Assembly: GCA_910576325.1 (NCBI GenBank)
Contig: CAJTIM010000018.1
Span: 1 to 64,000 of the forward strand
DNA length: 64,000 bases
Direction of reading: 5' to 3'
From: Clostridia bacterium
GTDB taxonomy: Bacteria; Bacillota; Clostridia; Lachnospirales; Lachnospiraceae
Shown here in pieces: positions 34,114 through 43,226 of the stretch. A model generated the notes under the pieces. It was given only the letters and a program-made list of their open reading frames with translations, was not told where the DNA came from and searched no databases. The position numbers were made by a program, and so were the translations under genes. Numbering within the stretch: position 1 is the stretch's first letter; every line of letters begins with the position of its first letter.

Positions 34114-35181
34114 ATGCCAAAGAAGAGACTGGATTATCTGGATATGGCAAAAGGCGTGGGAATCTTTCTTGTGGTTCTGGGCCATATTGAGTACCTTTCG
34201 GAGAGTACCATGCGGTGGATTTTTTCCTTTCATATGCCGCTGTTCTTTGTTATCGGAGGAATTCTGTCTTCTACCTTTGCCGGTAAGGAAGCCATGCCGT
34301 TCAGGGAAAACATCCGAAAAAGAGCCGGAGGCACTCTGACGCCCTACGCTTCTTTTTCCATTATGATTCTTACCATGCATCTGTTCGAGTTCTTTTTCCA
34401 GCCGGAGCGCATAAGTGAAAGAGAGCTTGCAAGAGAGCTTGTGGACAGTATAACGGGATACGGCCTTCATACCCTGTGGTTTCTGCCCGTCTATTTTCTT
34501 TCCGGCACGCTGTTTTATCTCTTTATGTGTTCCTTCGGAGGGAAGCGGTACGGGACGTTTGGGATTGGCATCTGTATTCTGGCTTTGGATGTTCTGGCCT
34601 TTTGTCTGATTTATGGCCTGCGGCTGGATCAGTATCCGGTGCTGGAGCGGGAGCTTCTCTGGCATGCGGGCATGAACCTGCTGGTTTTGCTTATGAGAGT
34701 TCTTATTGTTCTGCCTTTTTTCTTCCTTGGCCGGTGTTATGCGGGGCTGATAAAAGGGAAAAGGGATGGAAGAAAAGCTCTTCATGCGGGGGCGGGCGCC
34801 CTTCTGTTTGCCGTAGGAGCGTATGCTTCCCAGCAGAGCTCCATTTTAGATTTGCATTATTTGTATATTTACCCGATTCATTATCTGACGGCTTCCGTAT
34901 CCTGTATCGGACTTCTGGAATTGATGCGGGTCTTGCCAGCAAGCCGCATATTATCTTACCTGGGACAGAATTCGCTGGTAATTATGTGCACTCATGGTCC
35001 TATGTATATGTTATACTATGTGTCATTGGGAATGTTTTTTGTTCGAAAGCTGATTCCCATGACAGACTCCGTCCTTTACGGATGGATTGCCGTTGCCGCC
35101 TGCGCGGCGGAGGTTCCGGTTATTTGGATCTTTAATCGTTATTTTAGCTATTTGCTTGGAAGGAAGAGTAAAAAATCATGA
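34114..35181 (+). CDS. Acyltransferase-3 family membrane protein
   Basis: 355 residues with about ten hydrophobic helices. The N-terminal LDMAKGVGIFLVVLGHIEY with the helix-1 His, and FSFHMPLFFVIGGILSS, are the marks of the acyltransferase-3 family (OafA/NodX/YfiQ type), which O-acetylates or succinylates sugars of cell-surface polymers. It has no link to histidine synthesis, yet lies inside the his operon: 19 bases after hisZG, and its stop overlaps the hisD start (ATGA). It therefore should be expressed with the his genes. Its acceptor substrate cannot be told. Confidence 0.85.
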   Translation: MPKKRLDYLDMAKGVGIFLVVLGHIEYLSESTMRWIFSFHMPLFFVIGGILSSTFAGKEAMPFRENIRKRAGGTLTPYASFSIMILTMHLFEFFFQPERISERELARELVDSITGYGLHTLWFLPVYFLSGTLFYLFMCSFGGKRYGTFGIGICILALDVLAFCLIYGLRLDQYPVLERELLWHAGMNLLVLLMRVLIVLPFFFLGRCYAGLIKGKRDGRKALHAGAGALLFAVGAYASQQSSILDLHYLYIYPIHYLTASVSCIGLLELMRVLPASRILSYLGQNSLVIMCTHGPMYMLYYVSLGMFFVRKLIPMTDSVLYGWIAVAACAAEVPVIWIFNRYFSYLLGRKSKKS

Positions 35182-36479
35182 GAATTACGGCCTTGGATGC
35201 ATCCAGCCGGAAGAATCTGCTGGATGAATTGTTAAAACGAAGCCCTAACCACTATGGGGCCTACGGCGAACAGGTGAATGTCATCTTGGAGGAGGTGAAG
35301 GAAAAGGGAGATGAAGCGCTTTTTTCCTTTACGGAGCGCTTTGACGGAGCAAAGCTTACAAAAGATACGATCCGCGTGACGGAAGAAGAGATTGAGGAAG
35401 CTTACCGCCAGGTGGATCCGGAGCTTCTCGCGGTTATCCGCAGAGCGCTTGTCAATATCAGAAGCTTTCACGAAAAGCAGAAGCGAAACAGCTGGTTCGA
35501 CAGCCGGCCGGACGGAACACTTCTCGGACAGAAGATTACGCCCCTTTGTTCCGTAGGTGTGTATGTTCCGGGAGGAAAGGCGGTGTACCCCTCCTCCGTA
35601 CTTATGAATATTGTTCCGGCAAAGGTGGCCGGTGTGGAGCAGATTGTAATGACAACCCCTCCCGGAAGGGACGGAAAGGTCAGTGCAAATACTCTGGTGG
35701 CTGCGAAAGAAGCGGGGGTGGACGCAATCTACAAGGCGGGCGGCGCCCAGGCAATCGGCGCTCTTGCTTATGGGACTGCCAGTATCCCCAAGGTGGATAA
35801 GATTGTAGGGCCGGGGAATATCTATGTTGCACTGGCGAAAAAGGCGGTTTACGGCTTTGTAAGCATTGATTCCATTGCAGGACCCAGCGAGATTCTGGTA
35901 TTGGCGGACGAGACGGCAAATCCGCGGTTTGTGGCGGCGGATCTTCTCTCCCAGGCGGAGCATGATGAGATGGCCTCCGCTATTCTGGTGACAACCAGTG
36001 AGGAGCTTGCCCGGAAGGTATCCGCAGAGGTAGACGTCTTCTTAAAGCAGCTTTCCAGAAGGGATATACTGGAAAAATCTCTGGAAAGCTACGGCTGGAT
36101 TCTGGTGGCGGATACGATGGAGGAGGCCATTGAAACGGCCAACGCCATTGCTTCGGAGCATCTGGAAATTGTGACAAAGGATCCCTTTCAGGTTATGACG
36201 AAGATCCGCAATGCGGGCGCCATTTTTATCGGAGAATATGCCAGTGAGCCTCTGGGCGACTATTTCGCGGGACCCAACCATGTGCTGCCCACCAACGGAA
36301 CAGCGAAGTTCTTTTCTCCGCTGGGAGTGGATGATTTTATCAAAAAGTCCAGTCTTGTTTATTATTCAAAGAACGCATTGGAGGCCGTACATAAGGACGT
36401 TATTCGTTTTGCCGAGGCGGAAGGATTGACAGCCCACGCCAATTCCGTTGCCGTGCGCTTTGAAGAGGAAAAGGGGTGA
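35178..36479 (+). CDS. hisD: Histidinol dehydrogenase
   Basis: 433 residues. HisD (EC 1.1.1.23) oxidises L-histidinol to L-histidine in two NAD-dependent steps at a zinc site. Motifs are intact: CSVGVYVPGGKAVYPSSVLMN, AGGAQAIGALAYGT, the GPGNIYVALAK and LSQAEHDEMASA (catalytic His/Glu) blocks, and C-terminal FAGPNHVLPT. The start overlaps the preceding acyltransferase stop by four bases, giving translational coupling. hisB begins six bases after its stop. Confidence 0.97.
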   Translation: MRITALDASSRKNLLDELLKRSPNHYGAYGEQVNVILEEVKEKGDEALFSFTERFDGAKLTKDTIRVTEEEIEEAYRQVDPELLAVIRRALVNIRSFHEKQKRNSWFDSRPDGTLLGQKITPLCSVGVYVPGGKAVYPSSVLMNIVPAKVAGVEQIVMTTPPGRDGKVSANTLVAAKEAGVDAIYKAGGAQAIGALAYGTASIPKVDKIVGPGNIYVALAKKAVYGFVSIDSIAGPSEILVLADETANPRFVAADLLSQAEHDEMASAILVTTSEELARKVSAEVDVFLKQLSRRDILEKSLESYGWILVADTMEEAIETANAIASEHLEIVTKDPFQVMTKIRNAGAIFIGEYASEPLGDYFAGPNHVLPTNGTAKFFSPLGVDDFIKKSSLVYYSKNALEAVHKDVIRFAEAEGLTAHANSVAVRFEEEKG

Positions 36480-36484
36480 AAACA

Positions 36485-37072
36485 ATGAATCGGACAGGAA
36501 CTCTTAAGAGAACTACAAAGGAAACGGATATTGAGCTTTCCCTGAAGCTGGACGGAACGGGAATTGCGGATATAGATACGGGAATCCGTTTTTTTGATCA
36601 TATGCTGAGCGGCTTTGCACGCCACGGCCTTTTTGATCTAACCTGTATTGCGAAGGGAGATCTGGAGGTAGACTGCCACCATACCATTGAGGATACGGGA
36701 ATTGTATTGGGGCAGGCAATTCGGGAAGCCGAAGGGGATAAAAAGGGAATGGTGCGTTTCGGAAGCTGTATTCTTCCTATGGACGAGGCCCTTGTCCTCT
36801 GTTCTTTGGATCTCTCAGGGCGGCCCTGTTTTGTGTCGAACGCCGTTTTTCCCACGGAGCGGGTAGGGGAGATGGATACCCAGATGGTGCGGGAATTTTT
36901 CTACGCCGTTTCCTACGGCGCAGGCATGAACCTGCATTTTAAGATGCTTTCCGGGGAGAACAGCCATCATATGATTGAGTGTATGTTTAAGGCCTTTGCC
37001 AAGGCTCTCTCTATGGCTGTGACTCTGGATCCAAGAATTGTAGATGTGTTATCAACGAAAGGAAGTCTGTAA
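36485..37072 (+). CDS. hisB: Imidazoleglycerol-phosphate dehydratase
   Basis: 195 residues from ATG 36485, with AAGGGG eight bases upstream and largely inside the hisD end. HisB (EC 4.2.1.19) dehydrates IGP to imidazole-acetol phosphate at a di-manganese site. Metal motifs are [27 protein letters not shown], and [14 protein letters not shown]. It is the mono-functional, short form, with no phosphatase domain. The next gene starts after one base. Confidence 0.97.
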   Translation: MNRTGTLKRTTKETDIELSLKLDGTGIADIDTGIRFFDHMLSGFARHGLFDLTCIAKGDLEVDCHHTIEDTGIVLGQAIREAEGDKKGMVRFGSCILPMDEALVLCSLDLSGRPCFVSNAVFPTERVGEMDTQMVREFFYAVSYGAGMNLHFKMLSGENSHHMIECMFKAFAKALSMAVTLDPRIVDVLSTKGSL

Positions 37073-37073
37073 T

Positions 37074-38162
37074 ATGAGTGAAAAAAACCGCGGAATCATT
37101 CGAATCCCTCAGCAGGTGCCGGGGGGAGAGCAGGACCCGATCGCACGGGCAAGGTACTTCAGCGATAACGGTGCGGATGAAATTTTGGTATTTGACTGTT
37201 CTAAGACTGAGGAGGACCACGAAACGGCCATAGGCATCTTAAAAGAGATCTGCCGGGCTTCGGAGGTTCCTGTCAAGGCGGGCGGGCATATTGAACGGGC
37301 AGAAGATGTAAAAAAGCTTCTCTATGCGGGCTGTGCCAAGGTTATTTTAAATTATGCCAAGCAGAGCAATATTGATTTGACCGAGGATGTTTCCAAGCGC
37401 TTCGGAAAGGAGCGGATTGCGGCCTCCGTGGACAGCTCCGATGTGGTAAGCGCTCCGGCGGCATTGGCGGAGGAATATGTCAGTGAGCTGATTTCCATGG
37501 ATGAACTGAAGCTGTTTGAGGAAAAGCTCCGGCCCTTAAGCTGTAATATGGACTGGGCCGAGTTTAAGCTGGGACCGGACGGGCTGGTTCCGGTGGTGGT
37601 GCAGGATTACCGGACGGACGAGGTCCTGATGGCGGCCTATATGAACGAGGAGGCCTTCCGCAAAACCATTGAACGAGGAAAAATGACTTATTTCAGCCGC
37701 AGCCGTCAAAGCCTCTGGCTGAAGGGCGAGACAAGCGGCCATTTCCAGTATGTGAAGGAGCTGCGTGTGGACTGCGACTGTGATACGATTCTGGCAAAGG
37801 TGTCCCAGACAGGAGCCGCCTGCCATACGGGCAGCCATTCCTGCTTTTTCCATGAGATTGCAAAGGTAGACTGTCAGAGCACCAATCCTTTGAAGGTATT
37901 TGAGGCTGTCTATGAGGTGATTGCGGATCGGAAGGTTCATCCCAAGGAGGGCTCCTACACCAATTACTTGTTTGACAAGGGCATTGATAAAATCCTCAAG
38001 AAAATAGGAGAGGAGGCTGCGGAACTGATTGTGGCCGCCAAGAATCCGGATCCGGAGGAAATCAAATATGAGATGTCGGATCTTCTTTATCATGCCATGG
38101 TGCTTATGGTAGAGCGCGGAGTTACCTGGGAGGACATCACGAAGGAGCTGGCCAACCGCTGA
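37074..38162 (+). CDS. HisF-like half barrel fused to HisI-HisE
   Basis: 362 residues from ATG 37074. Residues about 160-262 are HisI (phosphoribosyl-AMP cyclohydrolase) with DCDCD (233-237) and [12 protein letters not shown] as zinc site; about 275-362 are HisE (phosphoribosyl-ATP pyrophosphatase) with [13 protein letters not shown] and the conserved acidic DLLYH. The N-terminal 150 residues are not usual for HisIE. They read as the N-terminal half of a HisF/HisA (beta-alpha)8 barrel: [50 protein letters not shown] and ERIAASVD. The strand-1 catalytic aspartate segment and the second half barrel are missing, so this part should be inactive as a cyclase. It may be a docking or stability module. 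No hisA, hisF or hisH is nearby. Confidence 0.9.
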   Translation: MSEKNRGIIRIPQQVPGGEQDPIARARYFSDNGADEILVFDCSKTEEDHETAIGILKEICRASEVPVKAGGHIERAEDVKKLLYAGCAKVILNYAKQSNIDLTEDVSKRFGKERIAASVDSSDVVSAPAALAEEYVSELISMDELKLFEEKLRPLSCNMDWAEFKLGPDGLVPVVVQDYRTDEVLMAAYMNEEAFRKTIERGKMTYFSRSRQSLWLKGETSGHFQYVKELRVDCDCDTILAKVSQTGAACHTGSHSCFFHEIAKVDCQSTNPLKVFEAVYEVIADRKVHPKEGSYTNYLFDKGIDKILKKIGEEAAELIVAAKNPDPEEIKYEMSDLLYHAMVLMVERGVTWEDITKELANR

Positions 38163-38200
38163 CAGGGAACTGCGGTTGAGAGCCTGTTCATAGTTTTTCT

Positions 38201-38241
38201 CCTTTTGTCATAAGCTTTTAGTAACAGATATGACGAAAAGG
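38201..38241 (+). promoter_or_regulatory. Hairpin that covers the ribosome binding site of the next gene
   Basis: CCTTTTGTCATA (38201-38212) pairs with TATGACGAAAAGG (38229-38241) with one bulged base. The right arm contains AAAAGG, the ribosome binding site for the ATG at 38249. In the folded RNA the site would be hidden. Confidence 0.45.
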
Positions 38242-38248
38242 GAAGACT

Positions 38249-38572
38249 ATGGCAAAGACACAAAATACAAGAGGTCAGTATCGACAGCTGCTCCTTGCAC
38301 AGCAGGGACATCAAATGGCAGAGCCAGAGGAGCCGGTCAGCTTCTTCCGCATCCGGTTCTATATCTGTCTCTGTCTTTTTTTGTGCTATGTGATACTGGA
38401 TTATACAAAAGCATCCTTCTACGAGGTGGACAGCGCCCGCATCTATGCCGAGGTGCGTAAAGATCTGGCCGCAGATATGGATCTGGAGGAAACACTGGCG
38501 CATATGCTGGACGGCATTTGGGTATCGGAGAATGCGCAGGAGGATACCGGGGGCTTATACACAGAACCATAA
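38249..38572 (+). CDS. Small single-pass membrane protein, unknown
   Basis: 107 residues. A charged N-terminus, one hydrophobic helix (about 35-52) and an acidic C-terminal domain with DSARIYAEVRKDLAADMDLEETLAHML. The organisation suggests a membrane-anchored protein with its bulk outside. It is not recognised. The binding site lies in a hairpin stem. It follows the his operon after 86 bases and may be its last cistron or have its own control. Confidence 0.6.
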   Translation: MAKTQNTRGQYRQLLLAQQGHQMAEPEEPVSFFRIRFYICLCLFLCYVILDYTKASFYEVDSARIYAEVRKDLAADMDLEETLAHMLDGIWVSENAQEDTGGLYTEP

Positions 38573-38585
38573 ATTACAACAGGCG

Positions 38586-38615
38586 TTGACAGATGAGAAG
38601 AAAAACCGTTACAAT
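38586..38615 (+). promoter_or_regulatory. Promoter almost touching the following start codon
   Basis: TTGACA (38586-38591), 18 bases, TACAAT (38610-38615). Transcription would start near 38622, at or next to the ATG at 38623, so the message would be nearly leaderless if this ATG is the true start. Confidence 0.45.
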
Positions 38616-38622
38616 AAGGATT

Positions 38623-40545
38623 ATGAAAAAGAATCAATTTATCAATTATAAACAGCATAAGCTTCTTTTGGGAGGCGCCATGGTCATCTGGCTGCTTCTG
38701 TGTATGGTATTTACACCCATATATACCACCGTGACTCTGGAGCTTGCCGAGGATCCCAGTGGAGAGTACATTACTACCATTTACGCAGGTCCAAGAGAAA
38801 ATGTCCGTCCCTCCGATGCCAAAAGCCGCGTCATTAACAGCGGAACCGCCCGTATTTCCTTTTTGGATGTCCGTTACGGAGGGCACTGTTCCTTAAAACG
38901 GATTGATCCCCTGGATCGGGCATATGATAACGGTCCTGTAACCCTTAAAAGCCTGACGGTCCGGCAAAACGGCATTTTAACCATCCGTCTTGAGGGGGAA
39001 CAGCTTCGAAGCTATTTTACCGGCAATGAGCATGTACGGCTTTTGGAGGGCGGATTTACCTTTGAGGTGACGGGAGAGGACCCCCAGCTTCTTCCCACCG
39101 CGGAGTTTCAAGCGCTGTACCGTCAGTTCCGCTTTCCTGTCTTTGTTCCTGGGTGCCTGGGCTTTGGCATGATACTGCTTCTTCTTGGGGGCCTGTGCCT
39201 CTGGCTCTGCCGGGAGACAGGGCGTGTTTCCCGGGGCGAGAGAATTGCCGCTTTTCTTTTTGCAGCCGGATTAATGGGGGCGGTTTTTACCTGCATTTAT
39301 ACGGGGCTTCGCAGCCCCTTCTGGCTGAATCCCGATGAGTATGACGTAAAGGCGGCGGTGAATTATTATTTTACGCATTTTATGCCGCCGGATATCCGCA
39401 GCGATATCATCAATGACAGCTTTCCCGTATACGGAACCTCCCGGCATTTTGAATGGAATTTGTTTTATTTTTATGCGGCCAAGCTGGGGCAGTTTTTTAC
39501 GGATCCCACGGTTCGCATGCGTCTGTTCAGCCTTGTCATTTTTACCGTTATGGCCGGGATTACCCTCAAGAATATCCGCAAGCATTACGCGCTTTTACTT
39601 GTACTGCTTTTAACCCCGCAGGTATGGTATATTTTCAGTTATTCCACCTCGGATGCTCTGGATTTTTTTGCCGGCTTTTTAAGCCTTTATGAGCTGCTGG
39701 AAGAAAACAGCATGCTGAACCGCCTTCTTCGGGAGCCTTATGGAAGGCGTCATATTTTGTACTATGGCCTTTTAAGTATCCTGTTTATTCATTTGATGTG
39801 GGCGAAGGCCTCCTTTTATCCCATACTTGTCTTTCTCTTCCTTATTCTGCTGATACGGCTTCTGCATCAGGAAAAGAAAGCCAGAGGTGCGCTCCTGCGC
39901 AAATATCTGATTCTTGCGGGGCTGACACTGGGAATCTTTGTGATACGCTATCTGATTACCGACTATCCCTATTACGGCTTTGACAAGCTGGGAGCGGTGA
40001 TTGAGGTGACGGAGCGGCAGGCGGAATACGGCTATAAGCCCTCCACACCGCCCATTGAGCAGGCATATTCCATGAGCTTCTTCGGAAAGGGCATTACTCT
40101 GGGAGAGCTGCTGACCAAATATGAGTTTCATAAAAATCTTTTCCGTACCTTTGCGGGCTTTTTCGGAAGCTATGCCTTCGGGGAAGGCAATTGGTATTAT
40201 CTGCTGATGGGATTATTATATCTGTCTCTTCTGGGTTGGATTACCGTAAGATTTATCCGCATGAAGGACCGGCAGAAATGGCAGGAGTATGCCGCCGTGA
40301 TGTTCTGCTGCTTTCTGCAGTATGCTTTGATTGTATTTAATTCCTGGTTTATAGATTTTCAGCCCCAGGGACGTTATCTGCTGCCGGTTCTGTTCTTCGT
40401 ATCCTATCTGACAGCACGGACGGAACGGCCGGAGAAGGACAGGTTTCTGCGGGGAATTCTGGTGTGCACCTGCCTTTTGTCCCTGTTTGCCTTCTGGCAC
40501 GTAGGCGTTCCCAACCTGATTCCGGATCGGGTGATTCTGCCTTAG
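38623..40545 (+). CDS. Multi-pass membrane protein, DUF2142/GT-C-like glycosyltransferase
   Basis: 640 residues from ATG 38623; ATG 38593 in the same frame is possible but has no binding site. After one N-terminal helix there is a long extracytoplasmic beta-rich domain (about 40-165), then some ten hydrophobic helices. The loop LNPDEYDVKAAVNYYFTHF after the helix near residue 220 resembles the first extracytoplasmic loop of GT-C glycosyltransferases and of DUF2142 (with a PDE acidic motif), which act on lipid-linked sugars. It might glycosylate teichoic acids or proteins. The neighbourhood gives no clue. Confidence 0.65.
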   Translation: MKKNQFINYKQHKLLLGGAMVIWLLLCMVFTPIYTTVTLELAEDPSGEYITTIYAGPRENVRPSDAKSRVINSGTARISFLDVRYGGHCSLKRIDPLDRAYDNGPVTLKSLTVRQNGILTIRLEGEQLRSYFTGNEHVRLLEGGFTFEVTGEDPQLLPTAEFQALYRQFRFPVFVPGCLGFGMILLLLGGLCLWLCRETGRVSRGERIAAFLFAAGLMGAVFTCIYTGLRSPFWLNPDEYDVKAAVNYYFTHFMPPDIRSDIINDSFPVYGTSRHFEWNLFYFYAAKLGQFFTDPTVRMRLFSLVIFTVMAGITLKNIRKHYALLLVLLLTPQVWYIFSYSTSDALDFFAGFLSLYELLEENSMLNRLLREPYGRRHILYYGLLSILFIHLMWAKASFYPILVFLFLILLIRLLHQEKKARGALLRKYLILAGLTLGIFVIRYLITDYPYYGFDKLGAVIEVTERQAEYGYKPSTPPIEQAYSMSFFGKGITLGELLTKYEFHKNLFRTFAGFFGSYAFGEGNWYYLLMGLLYLSLLGWITVRFIRMKDRQKWQEYAAVMFCCFLQYALIVFNSWFIDFQPQGRYLLPVLFFVSYLTARTERPEKDRFLRGILVCTCLLSLFAFWHVGVPNLIPDRVILP

Positions 40546-40599
40546 AGGGACGGCGCATAGGCCGCAACGGTTTTTAGTATGAATAAGGATGAAGGAAAT

Positions 40600-42462
40600 A
40601 TGAAAAAATTAGCTCTGGATGATACCATATTATTACAAATAGAAAAGCCCGCCCGCTATATCGGCAATGAAATTAATGCGGTTTATAAGGACAAGTCCAA
40701 GGTAAATGTCCGGTTCTGCATGTGTTTTCCCGACGTCTATGAGATCGGAATGTCCCATCTGGGAATTCAAATCCTCTATGATATGTTCAACCGCAGGGAG
40801 GATGTCTGGTGCGAACGCGTATACTCTCCCTGGGTGGATCTGGATCGGATACTCCGGGAGCAGGGGATTTCGCTTTTTGCCCTGGAGTCCCAGGATCCGA
40901 TTAAGGACTTTGATTTTCTGGGTATTACCCTCCAATATGAAATGTGCTACACCAATGTTCTGCAGATCCTAGATTTGAGCGGAATTCCCCTGATGGCAGA
41001 GGAACGGGGGGAGAACGATCCGATTGTAATCGGCGGAGGTCCCTGTGCCTGCAATCCGGAGCCCCTGGCTGACTTCTTTGATCTGTTCTATATCGGAGAG
41101 GGAGAGACCTCTTACGATGCGCTCCTGGATCTGTACAGGGAGCACAAAAAAAGCGGAGGCGGCAGAAGATCCTTTCTGGAAAAAGCCGCCGCAATTCCGG
41201 GGATCTATGTTCCTTCCCTCTATCAGGTAACCTACCACCCGGACGGAACCATTGCGTCTATGGAGCCTTTGAGTCCCCGGGCGCCGGAAAAGGTACGGCG
41301 GCAGGCGGTAACGGATCTGACGCATACGGTTTATCCCGAAAAGCCCTTAGTGCCTTTTATCAAGGTGACCCAGGATCGTGTGGTTCTGGAGATTCAGCGG
41401 GGATGTATCCGGGGCTGCCGCTTCTGTCAGGCCGGAATGTTGTACCGCCCCACAAGAGAGCGGGATATTAAAATGCTGAAAAGTGCCGCTCACAAAATGC
41501 TGAAATCCACCGGACATGAGGAGATCTCCTTAAGCTCCCTCAGTTCCAGCGATTATTCCCGGCTTCCGGAGCTTGTGACCTACCTTATGGAAAATTTCCG
41601 TGAGCAGGGCGTAAATATTTCCCTTCCGTCCCTGCGGATTGACGCTTTTTCTCTGGATGTGATGAGCAAGATTCAGGATATCCGCAAGAGCAGCATTACC
41701 TTTGCGCCGGAGGCCGGCTCCCAGCGCCTGCGGGATGTTATTAACAAAGGCCTTACGGAGGAAGTGATTCTTAAGGGCGCCGGGGATGCCTTTGAGGGCG
41801 GCTGGAATAAGGTGAAGCTGTATTTTATGCTGGGCCTTCCCACGGAGACGGAGGAGGACGAGAAGAGCATTGCCTGGCTGGCGGAAAGGATTGCAAAGCG
41901 CTATTATGAGATTCCCAAGGAGCAGAGAAACGGCAAATGCCAGATTACGGTCAGCACCTCCTTCTTCGTTCCCAAGCCCTTCACACCGTTTCAGTGGGCA
42001 CCCATGTGTACCAAGGAGGAATTTCTCAATAAGGCCCATACGGTGAATCAGGAGATAAAGGATCAGTTAAACCGGAAAAGCATTAAGTACAATTGGCATG
42101 AAGCAGATGTGACGGTGCTGGAGGGAGTATTTGCAAGAGGCGACCGCCGTCTTTCCAGGCTTCTTCTGCGGGCCTATGAAAAGGGATGCCTCTTTGATTC
42201 CTGGACGGAATGTTTTGACAATGAGCGGTGGACGGAGGCCTTTTCGGAGACGGAAACGGATCTTTTATTCTACACCACAAGGACACGGGGAAAAGAAGAA
42301 ATTTTCCCCTGGGATTTTGTTGACTGCGGTGTTACGAAGAAATTCTTATACCGGGAATGGGAGAAGGCACAGGAGGAAACCGTCACACTGAACTGCAGGC
42401 AGCAATGCAGCGGCTGCGGAGCTGCCTGTTATGGAACGGGTATCTGTTACGTAAACCGGTGA
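40600..42462 (+). CDS. B12-binding/radical SAM protein (TIGR03960 family)
   Basis: 620 residues from ATG 40600; ATG 40579 is an alternative. An N-terminal Rossmann-like segment with CFPDVYEIGMSHLG is followed by the radical SAM motif CxxxCxxC (Cys269, Cys273, Cys276). A Cys-rich C-terminal tail (CRQQCSGCGAACYGTGIC) may bind a further cluster. The family is nearly always upstream of the TIGR03936/DUF2344 gene and rng, as here, in Clostridia and Actinobacteria; a role in rRNA or tRNA modification is suspected but unproved. The expected first Cys motif and length are normal. Confidence 0.9.
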   Translation: MKKLALDDTILLQIEKPARYIGNEINAVYKDKSKVNVRFCMCFPDVYEIGMSHLGIQILYDMFNRREDVWCERVYSPWVDLDRILREQGISLFALESQDPIKDFDFLGITLQYEMCYTNVLQILDLSGIPLMAEERGENDPIVIGGGPCACNPEPLADFFDLFYIGEGETSYDALLDLYREHKKSGGGRRSFLEKAAAIPGIYVPSLYQVTYHPDGTIASMEPLSPRAPEKVRRQAVTDLTHTVYPEKPLVPFIKVTQDRVVLEIQRGCIRGCRFCQAGMLYRPTRERDIKMLKSAAHKMLKSTGHEEISLSSLSSSDYSRLPELVTYLMENFREQGVNISLPSLRIDAFSLDVMSKIQDIRKSSITFAPEAGSQRLRDVINKGLTEEVILKGAGDAFEGGWNKVKLYFMLGLPTETEEDEKSIAWLAERIAKRYYEIPKEQRNGKCQITVSTSFFVPKPFTPFQWAPMCTKEEFLNKAHTVNQEIKDQLNRKSIKYNWHEADVTVLEGVFARGDRRLSRLLLRAYEKGCLFDSWTECFDNERWTEAFSETETDLLFYTTRTRGKEEIFPWDFVDCGVTKKFLYREWEKAQEETVTLNCRQQCSGCGAACYGTGICYVNR

Positions 42463-42518
42463 AAAAGCGGTTAGAAGTCTTATAGATCTAAAGAGTAAAG
42501 AACGGAGCTTAGGGTATT

Positions 42519-43226
42519 ATGAAAATCCGAATCAAATTCCGCAAATACGGAGAAATGAAATTTATCGGTCATCTGGATATGATGCGCTATTTTCAGAAGG
42601 CCATGCGCAGGGCGGGCATTGATATCCGTTATTCCGAAGGATTCAGCCCTCATATGATTATGTCCTTTGCCTCCCCTCTGGGCGTCGGGCTTACCAGCGA
42701 CGGCGAGTATCTGGACATTGAGGTGGGAGAGCCTCTTTCCTCCCGGGAGGCCGCCGCACGGCTGAATGAGGTGATGGCCGACGGGGTGGAGGTCGTATCC
42801 TTTCGCCGCATCCCCGACGGAAAGGCTTCCAATGCCATGGCCCTTACGGCTGCGGCCGATTATGAAGTCCGGTTCCGGGAAGGTATGGAACCGGAGATGG
42901 GGTGGGAGAGCCTCTTTGATACATTTTGTGCACAAAGCCGGATTCCCGTGGTAAAAAAGACAAAAAAGGGAGAGCAGGAACTGGACATCCGGCCCCTTTT
43001 GTACTGTTCGGAACGCCGGGAGGACCATATTTTTCTTCAATTGGCTGCGGGAAGCGCCGAAAACCTGAAGCCGGAGCTTGTTATGGATGCCTTCGGCGCC
43101 TTTGCAGGAATCACAATTTCCGAGCATGCCCTTTTGATTCACCGGCTGGAATTGTATGCGGATACGGGAATGGACGGTGAACGCAGGCTGGTATCTCTGG
43201 AATCGCTGGGAGAAAGGGTAGAATGA
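42519..43226 (+). CDS. TIGR03936 / DUF2344 protein
   Basis: 235 residues. The opening RIKFRKYGEMKFIGHLDMMRYFQKAMRRAGI and YSEGFSPHMIMSFASPLGVGLTSDGEYLD are the signature of the DUF2344 family. In other genomes the domain is fused to the radical SAM protein encoded here just upstream, which points to a common complex. No catalytic motif is known. The stop overlaps the rng start (ATGA). Confidence 0.9.
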   Translation: MKIRIKFRKYGEMKFIGHLDMMRYFQKAMRRAGIDIRYSEGFSPHMIMSFASPLGVGLTSDGEYLDIEVGEPLSSREAAARLNEVMADGVEVVSFRRIPDGKASNAMALTAAADYEVRFREGMEPEMGWESLFDTFCAQSRIPVVKKTKKGEQELDIRPLLYCSERREDHIFLQLAAGSAENLKPELVMDAFGAFAGITISEHALLIHRLELYADTGMDGERRLVSLESLGERVE

